Below are positions 7,866 through 16,709 of a DNA stretch of 64,000 bases, piece by piece (within the stretch, counting starts at the first letter, position 1; every line of letters begins with the position of its first letter). Under the pieces are notes generated by a model. It did no database searches. It saw only the letters and a list, made by a program, of their open reading frames with translations, and had not been told where the DNA came from. Position numbers and translations under genes: made by a program. This DNA comes from Candidatus Nitrosotenuis cloacae. Its GTDB lineage: Archaea > Thermoproteota > Nitrososphaeria > Nitrososphaerales > Nitrosopumilaceae. The stretch covers positions 1 to 64,000 of the forward strand of contig NZ_JAPPVQ010000015.1 of NCBI RefSeq assembly GCF_026768455.1, in the 5' to 3' direction.

Positions 7866-8393
7866 TCAGTCGGTTTTTGTTACTACTTGTTTGCCTTTTT
7901 TTGTGGGCACAATCTCGAGTCGGGCATTGTCATATTTTACGTCAAACTGTCTTCCCTTCTGAATCCGGTCCAATACAATTGCAAGGGCGGAGATCTCAGA
8001 GTGCGGCTGGCTTCCGACTGCCACATTGTAATCTGCAGACTCGTAAACATCCCGCGGCACCTTCTCTGCTCCGACCACAACCAGAATGTCCTTCTCCTTG
8101 CTTAGTTTTTCCGCAACGTCGTTGATGTTCTCGCCGTACATTGTCAAATGAACTATCTTCACAGATTCTTTTTTCTTTGACTTGAGCACCTTGCGCCAGT
8201 CCTCGATGTATTCCACTTCGAAATTGCTACCCCAAGACCTGTTTACCTTGCTTACCGTGTCCTTGATCTCGGGATTTATCTCGTTCATGAATATCTTTGA
8301 TGCGCCAAACGCACGTGACACAAGCGCAACGTGTGTTGTAACGCGGTCGTCCCGCACCACCCTCTGCCCGATTCTCAATACCTCAATCGTCAA
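7866..8393 (-). CDS. trm56: tRNA (cytidine(56)-2'-O)-methyltransferase
   Basis: 175 aa, SPOUT-class enzyme that 2'-O-methylates C56 in the T-loop of archaeal tRNAs. The N-terminus [28 protein letters not shown] is the strongly conserved start of aTrm56 (RD.R..THv...aRAfGA). The knot region includes [26 protein letters not shown] and [14 protein letters not shown]. It overlaps hflX by 11 nt and precedes tfe by 26 nt, so all are probably co-transcribed. Confidence 0.9.
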   Translation of the reverse strand: MTIEVLRIGQRVVRDDRVTTHVALVSRAFGASKIFMNEINPEIKDTVSKVNRSWGSNFEVEYIEDWRKVLKSKKKESVKIVHLTMYGENINDVAEKLSKEKDILVVVGAEKVPRDVYESADYNVAVGSQPHSEISALAIVLDRIQKGRQFDVKYDNARLEIVPTKKGKQVVTKTD

Positions 8394-9507
8394 ACTTTTT
8401 CAAATCCGGTCTCTTTGGAATCTCTTTTGTCGGCGGCTTGCGCTCAGAGATCATCCTGTTTACAAGCTCCATGAGCTTTGTGATATTCTCCTTGGTGATT
8501 GCTGAAACCGGCACCCACTTTTTGTTGTCTGCCAGTCCCAAATAGTCCGCCTTTTGGAGTATTTCCTCAGGGCTTATCAAATCCGACTTGTTTAGTGCAT
8601 AAACTACCTTTTCCTGGTCGACATCCAGGTCCGACATGGTTCGCAGGCAGCTGCGGAATTTCTTTTTGAGATTAATCATGGGGTCACTTATGTCGATTAC
8701 CACAATCACTGCGTCCGCAAATCTCAACTCCTCAAGTGTGGACTTGAACGCCTCAATCATGTATGCTGGAAGCTTGCTGATGAATCCTACCGTGTCTGAG
8801 ATGAGGACCGACTCGTCTCCTATTGGCATCTTTCTGGTTGTGGTGGAGAGCGTGGTAAACAAAGTGGGACTCTCCTCCTTGGTCTCGCCTGTGAGCACGT
8901 TGAACAGGGTGGTCTTTCCAGCCGATGTGTACCCTGCAAGGGATATTGTCTTGAATCCGACTCGCCTTCTTGCCTCTCTGTGCAGCGCCCGCTGCCTGCC
9001 CATCTTCTCAAGCTTCATCTTCACGCTTTTCATCCTGTTCTGGATGTCGTTATAGTACGTGTCGACCTCGTACATTCCAATTCCCATAAATCCTGGCTGC
9101 TCTCCCATCTTGGCAAGTCGCACCTTTTCCTTGGCACGTGACATCTCGTACCTAAACTGTGCAAGCTTGATCTGAAGACTGGATTCGTGGCTTGTGGATC
9201 TCCTTCCGAAAATCTCCAAGATGAGCGACTCCCTGTCCACAATGTTCATCTTTAGAGTGGAAGCTAGGTTGTAGTTCTGGCTAGGCCTTAGTACCTCGTC
9301 AAAAATTATCACATCTGGCTTTACCTTTGCGACAATCTCCTTGAGCTCCTCTACCTTTCCCTCCCCTAGGCCATACTTTGCCTTGTCTAGGAACTTTTGT
9401 CTCATGATCTTTTCTATCTTGTATCCGGCTGCGTCACAGAGGCCTATTGCCTCTTTGATCGAGTCCTCATTGTCATAAGTAATTAGTATCGCACTCATCA
9501 TGATCAC
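8383..9507 (-). CDS. hflX: GTPase HflX
   Basis: 374 aa. The N-terminal HflX domain includes [14 protein letters not shown] and [15 protein letters not shown] coiled-coil linker follows, then an Obg-class G domain with G1 GYTSAGKTT (192-200), G3 DTVGF (238-242, preceded by LISD) and G4 NKSD. It binds the large ribosomal subunit and is linked to ribosome splitting and rescue under stress. The real start may be the second or third Met ([11 protein letters not shown], 9498). It ends inside trm56 and lies next to the AbrB-PhoU gene with no gap. Confidence 0.9.
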   Translation of the reverse strand: MIMMSAILITYDNEDSIKEAIGLCDAAGYKIEKIMRQKFLDKAKYGLGEGKVEELKEIVAKVKPDVIIFDEVLRPSQNYNLASTLKMNIVDRESLILEIFGRRSTSHESSLQIKLAQFRYEMSRAKEKVRLAKMGEQPGFMGIGMYEVDTYYNDIQNRMKSVKMKLEKMGRQRALHREARRRVGFKTISLAGYTSAGKTTLFNVLTGETKEESPTLFTTLSTTTRKMPIGDESVLISDTVGFISKLPAYMIEAFKSTLEELRFADAVIVVIDISDPMINLKKKFRSCLRTMSDLDVDQEKVVYALNKSDLISPEEILQKADYLGLADNKKWVPVSAITKENITKLMELVNRMISERKPPTKEIPKRPDLKKFDD

Positions 9508-10551
9508 CTACTTTTTTCTGAGCATCTTCTCTATGTTCATGTTTAGTACGATTTCCGCAATATCGCTTGCGTATTCTGCAATTCTGGTGATGTTTTCCGA
9601 CATTCTCCTTATCCTATATGCCTCTTCCTCGTCCTTGATTGACTTGATGGCTTCTAGGATCTTCTTCTCGTACCTTGTGACCTCAGATGCCTTTTTTATC
9701 GCAAGCTCTGCTTGGTTAAAGTCGCCCTTGAACAAAGCAAGGCATGCCTGATCCAGCACCGTAATGGAGAACTCGTTGAGATCGTCGATCTTCTCCATAA
9801 CGTCCTTTCTGACGGATTTTTTGAACTCTAGGAGATCTTTTGCAATCAACGTTGCGTGGTCGCCTGTTCGCTCGATGTTTTTTACAATGAGTCTGTATCC
9901 AAGACATTGCCTTGCGTTCTCAAATCCCATATCCTTTAGCATGTGCTCGTTTTGAATGGCAATCTTGAGCTGCCTGATAATGTAAAACCCGAATCTGTCC
10001 ACCTCGTCGTCACTGTCGATTACCTCTCTTGCCAGGTCGAGATTCTCCTCCCTGACGGCAAGCAGCGCGTCCTTTAGCATTGATTTTGCCAGGTGCAGCA
10101 TTCTCTTGAACGCCCCGTCCACTGATAACTCGAGCAAATTCACAAGAACCTGAACCGTTATGCCTTCTACCGAATCCGATATTATTTCGGCCCCCATCAG
10201 CATCCCCTTTACTGCCGACTTGATCGAGTTCCTCTGTCCTGGCTGCAGCCTGTCCGCCTTTGGCTTTACCTGAATCGTCTTGTATCCAAGAAAGTATAGT
10301 GAGACAAGCTTTCTTACTATGGTTGCATTGTCGTCGTCCCTGTCGATTTCCAGCACCGCCTCTTCCTGCTGGACATACTTTGACTGCTCCTTGGTTGGAA
10401 GTATCTTGAGTGCGGCCTTTCCCTCGCGAGTGATGGTGATCTGGTCTCCCTGTTTTAGCCCAAGATCCAATACCCACTGCTTTGGAAGTGAAACGATGTA
10501 TGACGACTTGCCAGTAAACTGGATTCGCCTAGTCTCCTCGCGCTCCGACAT
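9508..10551 (-). CDS. AbrB/SpoVT-PhoU fusion, putative phosphate-type regulator
   Basis: 347 aa. Residues 5-55 form a swapped-hairpin AbrB DNA-binding domain (RRIQFTGKSSYIVSLPKQWVLDLGLKQGDQITI). Two PhoU-like helical bundles follow (about 110-345; VNLLELSVDGAFKRMLHLAKSM, VDRFGFYIIRQL, MSENITRIAEYASDIAEIVLN). PhoU bundles bind metal clusters and sensor proteins, and the DNA-binding head suggests a direct transcriptional role. A paralogue (37068-38105) lies beside pst. Here the gene heads an operon with hflX, trm56 and tfe. Confidence 0.85.
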   Translation of the reverse strand: MSEREETRRIQFTGKSSYIVSLPKQWVLDLGLKQGDQITITREGKAALKILPTKEQSKYVQQEEAVLEIDRDDDNATIVRKLVSLYFLGYKTIQVKPKADRLQPGQRNSIKSAVKGMLMGAEIISDSVEGITVQVLVNLLELSVDGAFKRMLHLAKSMLKDALLAVREENLDLAREVIDSDDEVDRFGFYIIRQLKIAIQNEHMLKDMGFENARQCLGYRLIVKNIERTGDHATLIAKDLLEFKKSVRKDVMEKIDDLNEFSITVLDQACLALFKGDFNQAELAIKKASEVTRYEKKILEAIKSIKDEEEAYRIRRMSENITRIAEYASDIAEIVLNMNIEKMLRKK

Positions 10552-10607
10552 GATATATGGTGGCGGTTTCTTCTATATAGATTATTGATTTGGCATATAC
10601 CTCTTCA

Positions 10608-10616
10608 CTTTTAATA
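10608..10616 (+). promoter_or_regulatory. TATA box of the PUA/NAC operon
   Basis: CTTTTAATA ends 22 nt before the GTG at 10639, the usual spacing here for a leaderless start. Confidence 0.5.
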
Positions 10617-10638
10617 ACAGATATCTGAAAAGAATTTT

Positions 10639-11103
10639 GTGGATCCAATTACAAAGCTAAAGTGCACAGTTGATGCGCTCTTTGGAAACGGAGTGTCAAA
10701 AAATCTGCCAAAGAATCTCGATATCACATTTTCAAGAAAAAACGGGAGGATACGTGAGGTGTATCACGACGGGCAACTGCTATGCACTCTGCGAATCGAC
10801 GGCGGCCTTGCAATCAGTCCATACTTTGCTCAGATCCTACTGAAAAACAAAAAATTCAAGCAAAACTGCGTCGAGATAGACGACGACTCTAGGCCGTTTG
10901 TGGCAGACGGAAAATCCGTCTTTTGCAAGCACGTGGTGTGGGCGGGGAAAAACATACTGATTGGCGCAGACGTTCCGGTGCTGCACCAGAACAAAGTGAT
11001 TGCAGTCGGCAGGGCCATCGTAAACCCGAAAATGATGATGGAGCTAAAACGCGGAGTCGCAGTAAAAGTCAGGGATAGTTTAAAATCTAGTTTGGAGGAA
11101 TAG
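10639..11103 (+). CDS. PUA-domain RNA-binding protein
   Basis: 154 aa from a GTG start placed by its TATA box. The C-terminal half (about 75-150) is a PUA domain: FVADGKSVFCKHVVWAGKNILIGADVPVLHQNKVIAVGRAIVN, with the glycine-rich turn and 'aVGra' strand. The N-terminal half resembles the pre-PUA region of archaeal PUA proteins. PUA domains bind structured RNA such as tRNA or rRNA; no catalytic domain is attached. The NAC gene follows 6 nt downstream, which suggests co-transcription and a role close to translation. Confidence 0.75.
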   Translation: MDPITKLKCTVDALFGNGVSKNLPKNLDITFSRKNGRIREVYHDGQLLCTLRIDGGLAISPYFAQILLKNKKFKQNCVEIDDDSRPFVADGKSVFCKHVVWAGKNILIGADVPVLHQNKVIAVGRAIVNPKMMMELKRGVAVKVRDSLKSSLEE

Positions 11104-11109
11104 ACTGAC

Positions 11110-11451
11110 ATGATGCGCGGCGGTAATCGCGAAATGCGAAGAATGCTGGACAGGATGGGGCTTGACATGAAGGAGCTTCCGAATGTCCAGGAGGTCATAA
11201 TCAAGACCGACAAAAAAGAGATCATAATATCAAAGCCTGCCGTCACAGAGATGAAGTCCAAGGACAACTCGATCTTTCAGGTAATTGCAAACAGCTATGA
11301 GGAAAAGGAACTGGAAACGCCCGTATTCTCGGAGGAAGACATCCTGCTGGTGTCCCAGCAGGCAAACGTGTCTGCCGAGGTTGCGGCAAACGCCCTAAAG
11401 GAGACAAAGGGCGATCTGGCGCGGGCCATCCTGCTTTTGAGCACCAAATGA
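11110..11451 (+). CDS. nac: Nascent polypeptide-associated complex protein
   Basis: 113 aa, the archaeal homodimeric NAC. The N-terminal half has the NAC barrel (MKELPNVQEVIIKTDKKEIIISKPAV...FQVIA). The C-terminal 45 residues form a UBA three-helix domain (FSEEDILLVSQQANVSAEVAANALKETKGDLARAILLL). It binds nascent chains at the ribosome exit. Preceded by the PUA protein gene on the same transcript. Confidence 0.92.
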   Translation: MMRGGNREMRRMLDRMGLDMKELPNVQEVIIKTDKKEIIISKPAVTEMKSKDNSIFQVIANSYEEKELETPVFSEEDILLVSQQANVSAEVAANALKETKGDLARAILLLSTK

Positions 11452-11487
11452 ATAGTTTATTTAAAGGAATTAGGCGGTTTTAGCTAT

Positions 11488-11841
11488 ATGAAGGAGACCG
11501 CAGTTCAGGCACCGGTTGCAGATTCCAGAGTCAGCAAGATAATCAAGTCATTATCGGAGCTTGAAAACGACATCGACTCGCTAAACTCCAAGGTCGCCGA
11601 CATGAAAAAATCGCTAAACTCCAAGGCCATAAAGGAGATCGACTCCCTAAAGGACCAGGTAACCAAGATGGCAATCAAGGAGGCAGAATCACTGATTGCA
11701 GAAACCAAGGCACGAGCCGAGCAGCAGTCAAAAAAGATTGCCGCAGACGGCCAGGCAAAACTGGAAAAGCTAAGGTCCACAATCGACTCCAAGTTCAATG
11801 AAGCAGTTGACAGCGTTGTGTCAACTATTCTAAAGCCGTAA
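11488..11841 (+). CDS. Coiled-coil protein, possibly peripheral-stalk-like
   Basis: 117 aa, almost wholly alpha-helical heptad sequence with many Lys, Glu and Ala residues (SLSELENDIDSLNSKVADMKKSL; EAESLIAETKARAEQQSKKI). It has its own TATA box (TTTATTTAAAG, about 11455-11465) 22 nt before the ATG. The middle resembles H/G peripheral-stalk subunits of A/V-type ATP synthases, but such helices are easily confused with other coiled coils and no ATP synthase gene is adjacent. No certain function. Confidence 0.6.
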   Translation: MKETAVQAPVADSRVSKIIKSLSELENDIDSLNSKVADMKKSLNSKAIKEIDSLKDQVTKMAIKEAESLIAETKARAEQQSKKIAADGQAKLEKLRSTIDSKFNEAVDSVVSTILKP

Positions 11842-11843
11842 AT

Positions 11844-11852
11844 CCTTAAATT
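11844..11852 (+). promoter_or_regulatory. TATA box of the RNase-H-fold gene
   Basis: CCTTAAATT ends about 22 nt before the in-frame codon ATC at 11874, the spacing seen at many other leaderless genes here. The first in-frame ATG is at 12021, 169 nt away. Confidence 0.45.
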
Positions 11853-11873
11853 CGCAAAACACTACCGAACAGT

Positions 11874-12527
11874 ATCAGCACACTTGCAGATTGCCGTATC
11901 GGAGTTGCCACCACCCACGGAAGGTCATATTTTCAGTTCGTTAAAGCGCTCAAATTCCTGAACCTGCAGTATGACTCTATAATCCCGGAGGAGATCCAGA
12001 CCTATTCCGGTAGCATAATCATGACTACCGAGGCGGAATCGCCCAAGTCGTCGGCGCGTCCAATTCTGTACGAGGAGATCCTAAAGGAAGATCCTACCGT
12101 GATACAGGGCCTCATAATAGAAAAGATTGATTCCGGACTAAACCAGAACGAGCTGGTCATAGGAATTGACCCGGGGCAGCGAATCGGGCTTTCCGTGACG
12201 TATCTTGGCAAGGAGATTGAGCGGGGACTGTACACCTCGCCTGAGGACATAGCAAATCACATTGCAAAGATTCTCGGCGGACTAAGGGCGGAAAGGAAGA
12301 TAATCAAAATAGGAAACGGAAGCATGAAGGTTGCAAAGGAGATAACCGGACTTTTGAATCTAAAGTTCTGCTCGCATTTTGAGCTGGAATTTGTGGACGA
12401 GCACAGAACTACAAGAAAAATTAAAAACTTCAACAAGCGCGGCGAGCGTGACATGCTGTCCGCAAAATTTATAGCTCAAAGAGAGGGCTACCGCCGTTTC
12501 GTCCTGCCGCTCTCAAGAACCGGATAA
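11874..12527 (+). CDS. RuvC/YqgF-like RNase H-fold protein with probable non-ATG start
   Basis: From ATG 12021 the frame gives 168 aa, but it is open and clearly coding from 11850: ADCRIGVATTHGRSYFQF and FLNLQYDSIIPEEIQTY precede that ATG. No ATG, GTG or TTG lies in frame upstream. The codon at the position predicted from the TATA box is ATC (11874), giving 217 aa. The C-terminal 120 residues look like an RNase H fold: LVIGIDPGQRIGLSV (first-strand Asp), KIGNGSMKVAKEI, FELEFVDEHRTT (second acidic strand) and RGERDMLSAKFIA (final Asp). A Holliday-junction or RNA nuclease-like role is inferred; the function is not established. Confidence 0.65.
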   Translation: MSTLADCRIGVATTHGRSYFQFVKALKFLNLQYDSIIPEEIQTYSGSIIMTTEAESPKSSARPILYEEILKEDPTVIQGLIIEKIDSGLNQNELVIGIDPGQRIGLSVTYLGKEIERGLYTSPEDIANHIAKILGGLRAERKIIKIGNGSMKVAKEITGLLNLKFCSHFELEFVDEHRTTRKIKNFNKRGERDMLSAKFIAQREGYRRFVLPLSRTG

Positions 12528-12761
12528 ACCGCTAACTAAAATTACCCTTTTACCTCAAGTTTTGTGCGTAACATTTAGTAATGTTGTGCGTAAAAAAATC
12601 GTTAGATATTTATACAACTTTACGAGTTTTTGTCAAAATGATCGAGCTGATCCGCAAGATCAAGCCAAATTTTCGTAAAATTTTCGTAAAAATTATGTAA
12701 AAAATATGGATCCATCCTTAAATATTTGCGATTCCTATAACATATTACAAAGTGATGAAAT
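12528..12761. other. AT-rich intergenic stretch with promoter of the Cys-rich protein
   Basis: No gene is seen. It contains a repeated TTTTCGTAAAA-type segment (about 12670-12690) and two TATA-like boxes: CCTTAAATA (about 12717-12725) and CCTATAACATA (about 12733-12743). The second lies about 20 nt before ATG 12762. Confidence 0.4.
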
Positions 12762-13004
12762 ATGACGTGTAAGGGAATATGCTCCAGATACAAGGCTCAG
12801 AAGCCAGTAGGAACTGGACGTTACGCTTCAGGTCAAAGACGTTGTCAGATTTGTGAAATCTTCATCAAATGGGAAGGACTTTGGTGCCCATGCTGCGGTT
12901 ACAGATTGAGAACAAAACCACGAAATCTCAAATACAAAGCCAAACTGCGTGCCAGAGTTGAACAAGAAGCCCAAGAAGCTGAAGCAATAGCAATAAAGGC
13001 TTAA
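12762..13004 (+). CDS. Small Cys-rich zinc-finger protein of thaumarchaeal type
   Basis: 80 aa with Cys at 3, 7, 28, 31, 42, 44 and 45 (MTCKGIC; CQIC; CPCC). The tail is very basic (YRLRTKPRNLKYKAKLRARVEQ). This fits one or two zinc knuckles plus a nucleic-acid-binding tail. Proteins of this layout are frequent in Nitrosopumilales genomes. Likely a DNA- or RNA-binding regulator, but no function is established from the sequence. Confidence 0.75.
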   Translation: MTCKGICSRYKAQKPVGTGRYASGQRRCQICEIFIKWEGLWCPCCGYRLRTKPRNLKYKAKLRARVEQEAQEAEAIAIKA

Positions 13005-13021
13005 GTCTCACCTAGCAAGTA

Positions 13022-13357
13022 ATGTCAAGTTCTGACCACAGAGTAATTACTGTGGAAACAGAAAATCGGAAATTCGATGTCGACATTGAAAAGTACGATA
13101 ACGGTTTTTTTATATCAATTTCAGAGGGCGCCAGAAAGCTTGGTGCCATGATAATGTCTATCGGAACTGGTCCGTCGCCAAGCTCATCAACAATAATTCC
13201 TACTAGAAACGACTCTATTTTTCTAAAGTTGATCTCCCAAAAGATCGCATCCGAGTTCAGGGGCGTATGCATAGTGTCACTTTCCACGCAACAAGAGCTC
13301 GGATCAAATGCTGGCAAGGTTCTAATTGAGAAAATAACTGAGGCAGTCAGAGAATGA
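13022..13357 (+). CDS. Proteasome assembly chaperone 3/4-like small protein
   Basis: 111 aa. The order of segments FFISISEGARKLGAMIMSIG, STIIPTRNDSIFLKLISQKIASEFRGVCIVSLS and KVLIEKITEAVRE resembles PAC3/PAC4 (PSMG4)-type chaperones: a first beta hairpin, a conserved Thr/Ser-rich loop, a helix, then a strand and a C-terminal helix. This is pattern recognition only. It overlaps the UbiD-like gene by 4 nt (ATGA), so the two are coupled. Confidence 0.55.
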   Translation: MSSSDHRVITVETENRKFDVDIEKYDNGFFISISEGARKLGAMIMSIGTGPSPSSSTIIPTRNDSIFLKLISQKIASEFRGVCIVSLSTQQELGSNAGKVLIEKITEAVRE

Positions 13358-14685
13358 CGGACATTCGTGCATTCATAAACCAGACAAAAAAGCTCGGACA
13401 GCTCTCGGTAGTAAAAAAGAAGGTTTCAACAAAATACGAGATTGCGGCAGTGACGGCAAAGGCCGATGGCGCAAACGCGGTCCTGTTTGAGAATATCAAG
13501 GAAAGCAAGCTCCGACTGGTCGCAAATCTAGTTGGTACCAGGGCAAGATTTGCATCAGCAGTAGGAGCAAAAGAGTCCACGATCCATCAAAAAGTGATAT
13601 CTGCAATAGAGCACACTAAAAAGCCAAAAATTACGATCAATGCCAAGTTCTTTGAGAACAAGTCAAGGGATCTGTCGGTGTTGCCAATTGTGACTCACTT
13701 TGAAAAAGAGTCAGGCCCGTTCATCACGTCGTCGATTATCTACGCGCAAAACCCTGAGAAAAAGACGCAAAACTCCTCCTTTCACAGAATGATGCCAATA
13801 GACAAGACCCATTTTTCAATCAGGATGGTGGAAGGCAGGCACCTTCACCGCTCATTTATGGACGCAAAACATCATGGCGAGGACCTCAAAGTGGCAATAA
13901 CGGTGGGGGTCCATCCGGCAGTGTCCATTGCAGGAGCATATCAGGCAGAGTGGGGTGAGGACGAGCTAGAGATTGCAAACTCTCTGCTTGGGGGCAAGCT
14001 CATACTGACAAAACTTCCATACTCTGGGAGAGCCGTTCCTTCCGGCACCGAGATTGTCATGGAAGGCCGAATCCTTGCAGACAAAACGCACAAGGAATGG
14101 ATGGTCGAGATGCTGCGCACCTATGACTATGCAAGAGAGCAGCCAGTCTTTGAATTAGAGTCACTCTACTTTAGGAACAACGCGATATTTCACGACATAC
14201 TCTCAGGCTATGGGGAGCATAGGCTGCTCATGGGAATGCCAATTGAGGCAAAGCTGAACCGCGACGTCAAAAAAGAGTTCCCGCAGACAAGGCAGGTCGT
14301 GATGTCAAACGGGGGATGCAACTGGCTTCATGCAGTGGTGCAGATAGCAAAGAAAAAAGACGCCGACGGACAAAAGGCAATCGAAAAAACATTTGCCGCG
14401 CACCGCTCCCTTAAGATGGTCACGGTAGTGGATGAGGACATCGACCCCTCCGATGCGGTGGCAGTAGAGTACGCAATGGCGACAAGATTCCAGGCAGACA
14501 AGAACCTCACCGTTATCGAAAAAGTCCGCGGCTCAAGCTTAGACCCGTCAAGTGATCAAAAAAATCTGCTCACCACAAAACTTGGAATCGATGCGACAAG
14601 GCCGCTCCATAAAAGGCCAGAAGGGTTTGAGATTGCAAAAATCCCCGGACTGGAAAAAACCTCGCTCAAAAACTATCTAAAATAA
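13354..14685 (+). CDS. UbiD-family decarboxylase, possible anhydromevalonate-phosphate decarboxylase
   Basis: 443 aa, full length for UbiD. Family segments include HFEKESGPFITSSIIYAQNPE, HRMMPIDKTHFSIRMVEGRHLHR, VGVHPAVSIAGAYQAEWGEDELEIA, AVPSGTEIVMEGRIL and SNGGCNWLHAVVQIAK. UbiD enzymes use prenylated FMN. In archaea a UbiD homologue acts in the modified mevalonate pathway (trans-anhydromevalonate 5-phosphate decarboxylation); this is the likeliest role, since these archaea make isoprenoid lipids. The partner dehydratase and UbiX are not in the window, so the substrate is inferred. Confidence 0.85.
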   Translation: MTDIRAFINQTKKLGQLSVVKKKVSTKYEIAAVTAKADGANAVLFENIKESKLRLVANLVGTRARFASAVGAKESTIHQKVISAIEHTKKPKITINAKFFENKSRDLSVLPIVTHFEKESGPFITSSIIYAQNPEKKTQNSSFHRMMPIDKTHFSIRMVEGRHLHRSFMDAKHHGEDLKVAITVGVHPAVSIAGAYQAEWGEDELEIANSLLGGKLILTKLPYSGRAVPSGTEIVMEGRILADKTHKEWMVEMLRTYDYAREQPVFELESLYFRNNAIFHDILSGYGEHRLLMGMPIEAKLNRDVKKEFPQTRQVVMSNGGCNWLHAVVQIAKKKDADGQKAIEKTFAAHRSLKMVTVVDEDIDPSDAVAVEYAMATRFQADKNLTVIEKVRGSSLDPSSDQKNLLTTKLGIDATRPLHKRPEGFEIAKIPGLEKTSLKNYLK

Positions 14686-14713
14686 TCAAGCGTTGGCGCG
14701 TGACACGGCCAGC

Positions 14714-15085
14714 TTACAGCTGCATGTTGAGGCTCTGAATCTTTTTGATCACCATGTCGTGGTCTCCCTCTACGTCGATTGAGAATATCAAGAGCCCGTC
14801 GTCTAAGAACAGCGTGACCAGTTTGACAAGCTCTTTTGCAGTTATCATCCAGTTTGTCTTTCCAAGCGGGCCATCGAACATCTCTTCCATACTTGCCTTT
14901 ACTGACGCGTAATAATGGGCCAAGTTGCCAAGCTCCGTGTCCAAAAGCGGCTTTTTGTCTGGATGCCTTGCAAATGCAATTACCTTTTTCTCCTTTATTA
15001 TGCCTACGAATCTCATGGACTCGTCTATTCCCATGATGCGCTTGCACACATCTGACGGACTGTACTGCCTGTTCATTCTCCCCAA
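14714..15085 (-). CDS. Conserved small protein, function unknown (roadblock-like length)
   Basis: About 120 aa; the best start is ATG 15076 (MNRQYSPSDVCKRI), because a TATA-like TTAATAAAT lies 23 nt upstream of it. Features: an N-terminal helix with VCKRIMGIDESMRFVGII, a strand KKVIAFARHPDKKPLLD, a helix region LGNLAHYYASVKASMEEMFDGPLG and two later strands (TLFLDDGLLIFSID). The alpha/beta pattern resembles roadblock/profilin-like folds and proteins common in Thaumarchaeota. No catalytic motif is seen. Confidence 0.7.
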   Translation of the reverse strand: MGRMNRQYSPSDVCKRIMGIDESMRFVGIIKEKKVIAFARHPDKKPLLDTELGNLAHYYASVKASMEEMFDGPLGKTNWMITAKELVKLVTLFLDDGLLIFSIDVEGDHDMVIKKIQSLNMQL

Positions 15086-15187
15086 CGCAGCATTTTTCTG
15101 AATTTATTAAATATCTTTTGCATTGGAATGGATCAGAATCTACAAGCAACAACCTTGTACAAACAACAAGATTTTACAAAATGACGA

Positions 15188-16522
15188 TCACAGCTTTCTC
15201 TGCAGCACTTTGCTGTAGGCAAAATAAAACACCATCCCTGCAGCCACAACGCCTAGCCCCATAGATATCACGTACCAATCAAGATGTGCTATTCCTATGA
15301 TGGGTGTGATTATCCCAAGTGCTGGCAGTATCGGGAATCCCCTCACAGACAAAGGCACCTTGAACGCCCTTTCCGCATCCGGATACTTTAGCCTCATCCA
15401 GATCAGAGTAAAGTTCACCATCACAAACACCATGATTATCGCAAAAACGGAAATGTTTACGATGGTAGCAATGTTTCCAGCAAACGCAAACACCACGGCC
15501 AGAGCCCCGACTGTGATCGTCGCAACCCAAGGAGTCTTTCTTTTCAGGTGAACACGGCCAAATATTGGCGGAAGTGCCTTCTCTGTTGCTATGCCGTACA
15601 TGATCCTCGATCCGGAGATCAGCATGATGAGCACCGTGTTTGTTGTGGCAAACAGGGCTATGAACGAGAGTATCATGTGTGCCTGTGGACCAAGCGCCCT
15701 TTCCGCAACATCTGCAAGCGGGGCAATCGAGGCGTCAAGCTCCTGCCAGCTCAGCACCCTTGTTGCGGAAACTGACACTAACACATAGACTATTGCCGTA
15801 ATGGATATTGCAAGAATTATCGCGCGGGGAAGCACCTTTTTTGGATTGCGTACCTCTTCTGCAATGTTTGCAATATTTTCAAAGCCAATGTACGCAAAAA
15901 ACACGATGGTAAACGCAGAAAACACGCCGGAAAACCCGTGAGGCATCTCAAAATAGTCAACAGTGGCGTCCCCGAACAGGGCAAATCCAATCCAGACTAT
16001 CAGTGCAAGCCCTGCCGCCTCGATCATAGTAAAGATCACATTCATGGAAGAAGACTCCCTTATGCCAAAGAAATTCACAAACGACAAAACCGCAATCAGT
16101 AAAATTGCAGAAAGCAGAATCGGTACTCCGAACATGTCTGAAAAATACCCGCCAAACCCGATTGCGATTGCAGACGCAGATATTATTGCAACAAACAGCG
16201 TCAACCATCCGACTATGAATGCCACAAAGTTGTTCCCAAACGCTCTTTTCACAAAGGAATATTCTGCAGCCGCCTTTGGATAAATTGACGAAAGCTCCGC
16301 ATAGCTCAGCCCCGTAAAGACTGCCGCAACTGCTGCAAGTACAAACGAGATCCACACCGAGCTGCCTGCCTGGCCTGCGGCGTCTCCGATTAGCGCATAG
16401 ATGCCTGCTCCAAGTATCAGTCCTATTCCATACATTGTCGTCTGAAAAAGCCCAAGATGCCTGCGCAGCTCTGCCATGCCACTTTTGTTATTCCATAATC
16501 GCTTTAACCATTTGGCAGCCAA
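15188..16522 (-). CDS. APC-superfamily amino acid permease
   Basis: 444 aa with about twelve hydrophobic helices. The first carries the APC signature TTMYGIGLILGAGIYALIGDAAG (glycine-rich broken TM1). TM6 has VFFAYIGFENIANIAEEVRNPKKVLPRAI, the classic 'F.a..GFe...n.aeE..nP.r..P.ai' motif. It catalyses proton- or sodium-coupled uptake of amino acids or related amines; the substrate cannot be read from the sequence. Single gene, with promoter within the adjacent 190-nt gap. Confidence 0.88.
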   Translation of the reverse strand: MAAKWLKRLWNNKSGMAELRRHLGLFQTTMYGIGLILGAGIYALIGDAAGQAGSSVWISFVLAAVAAVFTGLSYAELSSIYPKAAAEYSFVKRAFGNNFVAFIVGWLTLFVAIISASAIAIGFGGYFSDMFGVPILLSAILLIAVLSFVNFFGIRESSSMNVIFTMIEAAGLALIVWIGFALFGDATVDYFEMPHGFSGVFSAFTIVFFAYIGFENIANIAEEVRNPKKVLPRAIILAISITAIVYVLVSVSATRVLSWQELDASIAPLADVAERALGPQAHMILSFIALFATTNTVLIMLISGSRIMYGIATEKALPPIFGRVHLKRKTPWVATITVGALAVVFAFAGNIATIVNISVFAIIMVFVMVNFTLIWMRLKYPDAERAFKVPLSVRGFPILPALGIITPIIGIAHLDWYVISMGLGVVAAGMVFYFAYSKVLQRKL

Positions 16523-16709
16523 AACCTACCCAAGCTTGAAAATCATCACCTATGTTAAATATGAAAATCACCAAAACAATGCAAAGTAGGAGGGGCGCGG
16601 TAGACGTTTCCCCAATATCTGCCGCACCCTTTCGATTTGGTTTCGAATTGGTGTATCAGAAATGATAATTGTCTTGCACATACTAATAGAATAAACTAGG
16701 ACAATTGCC

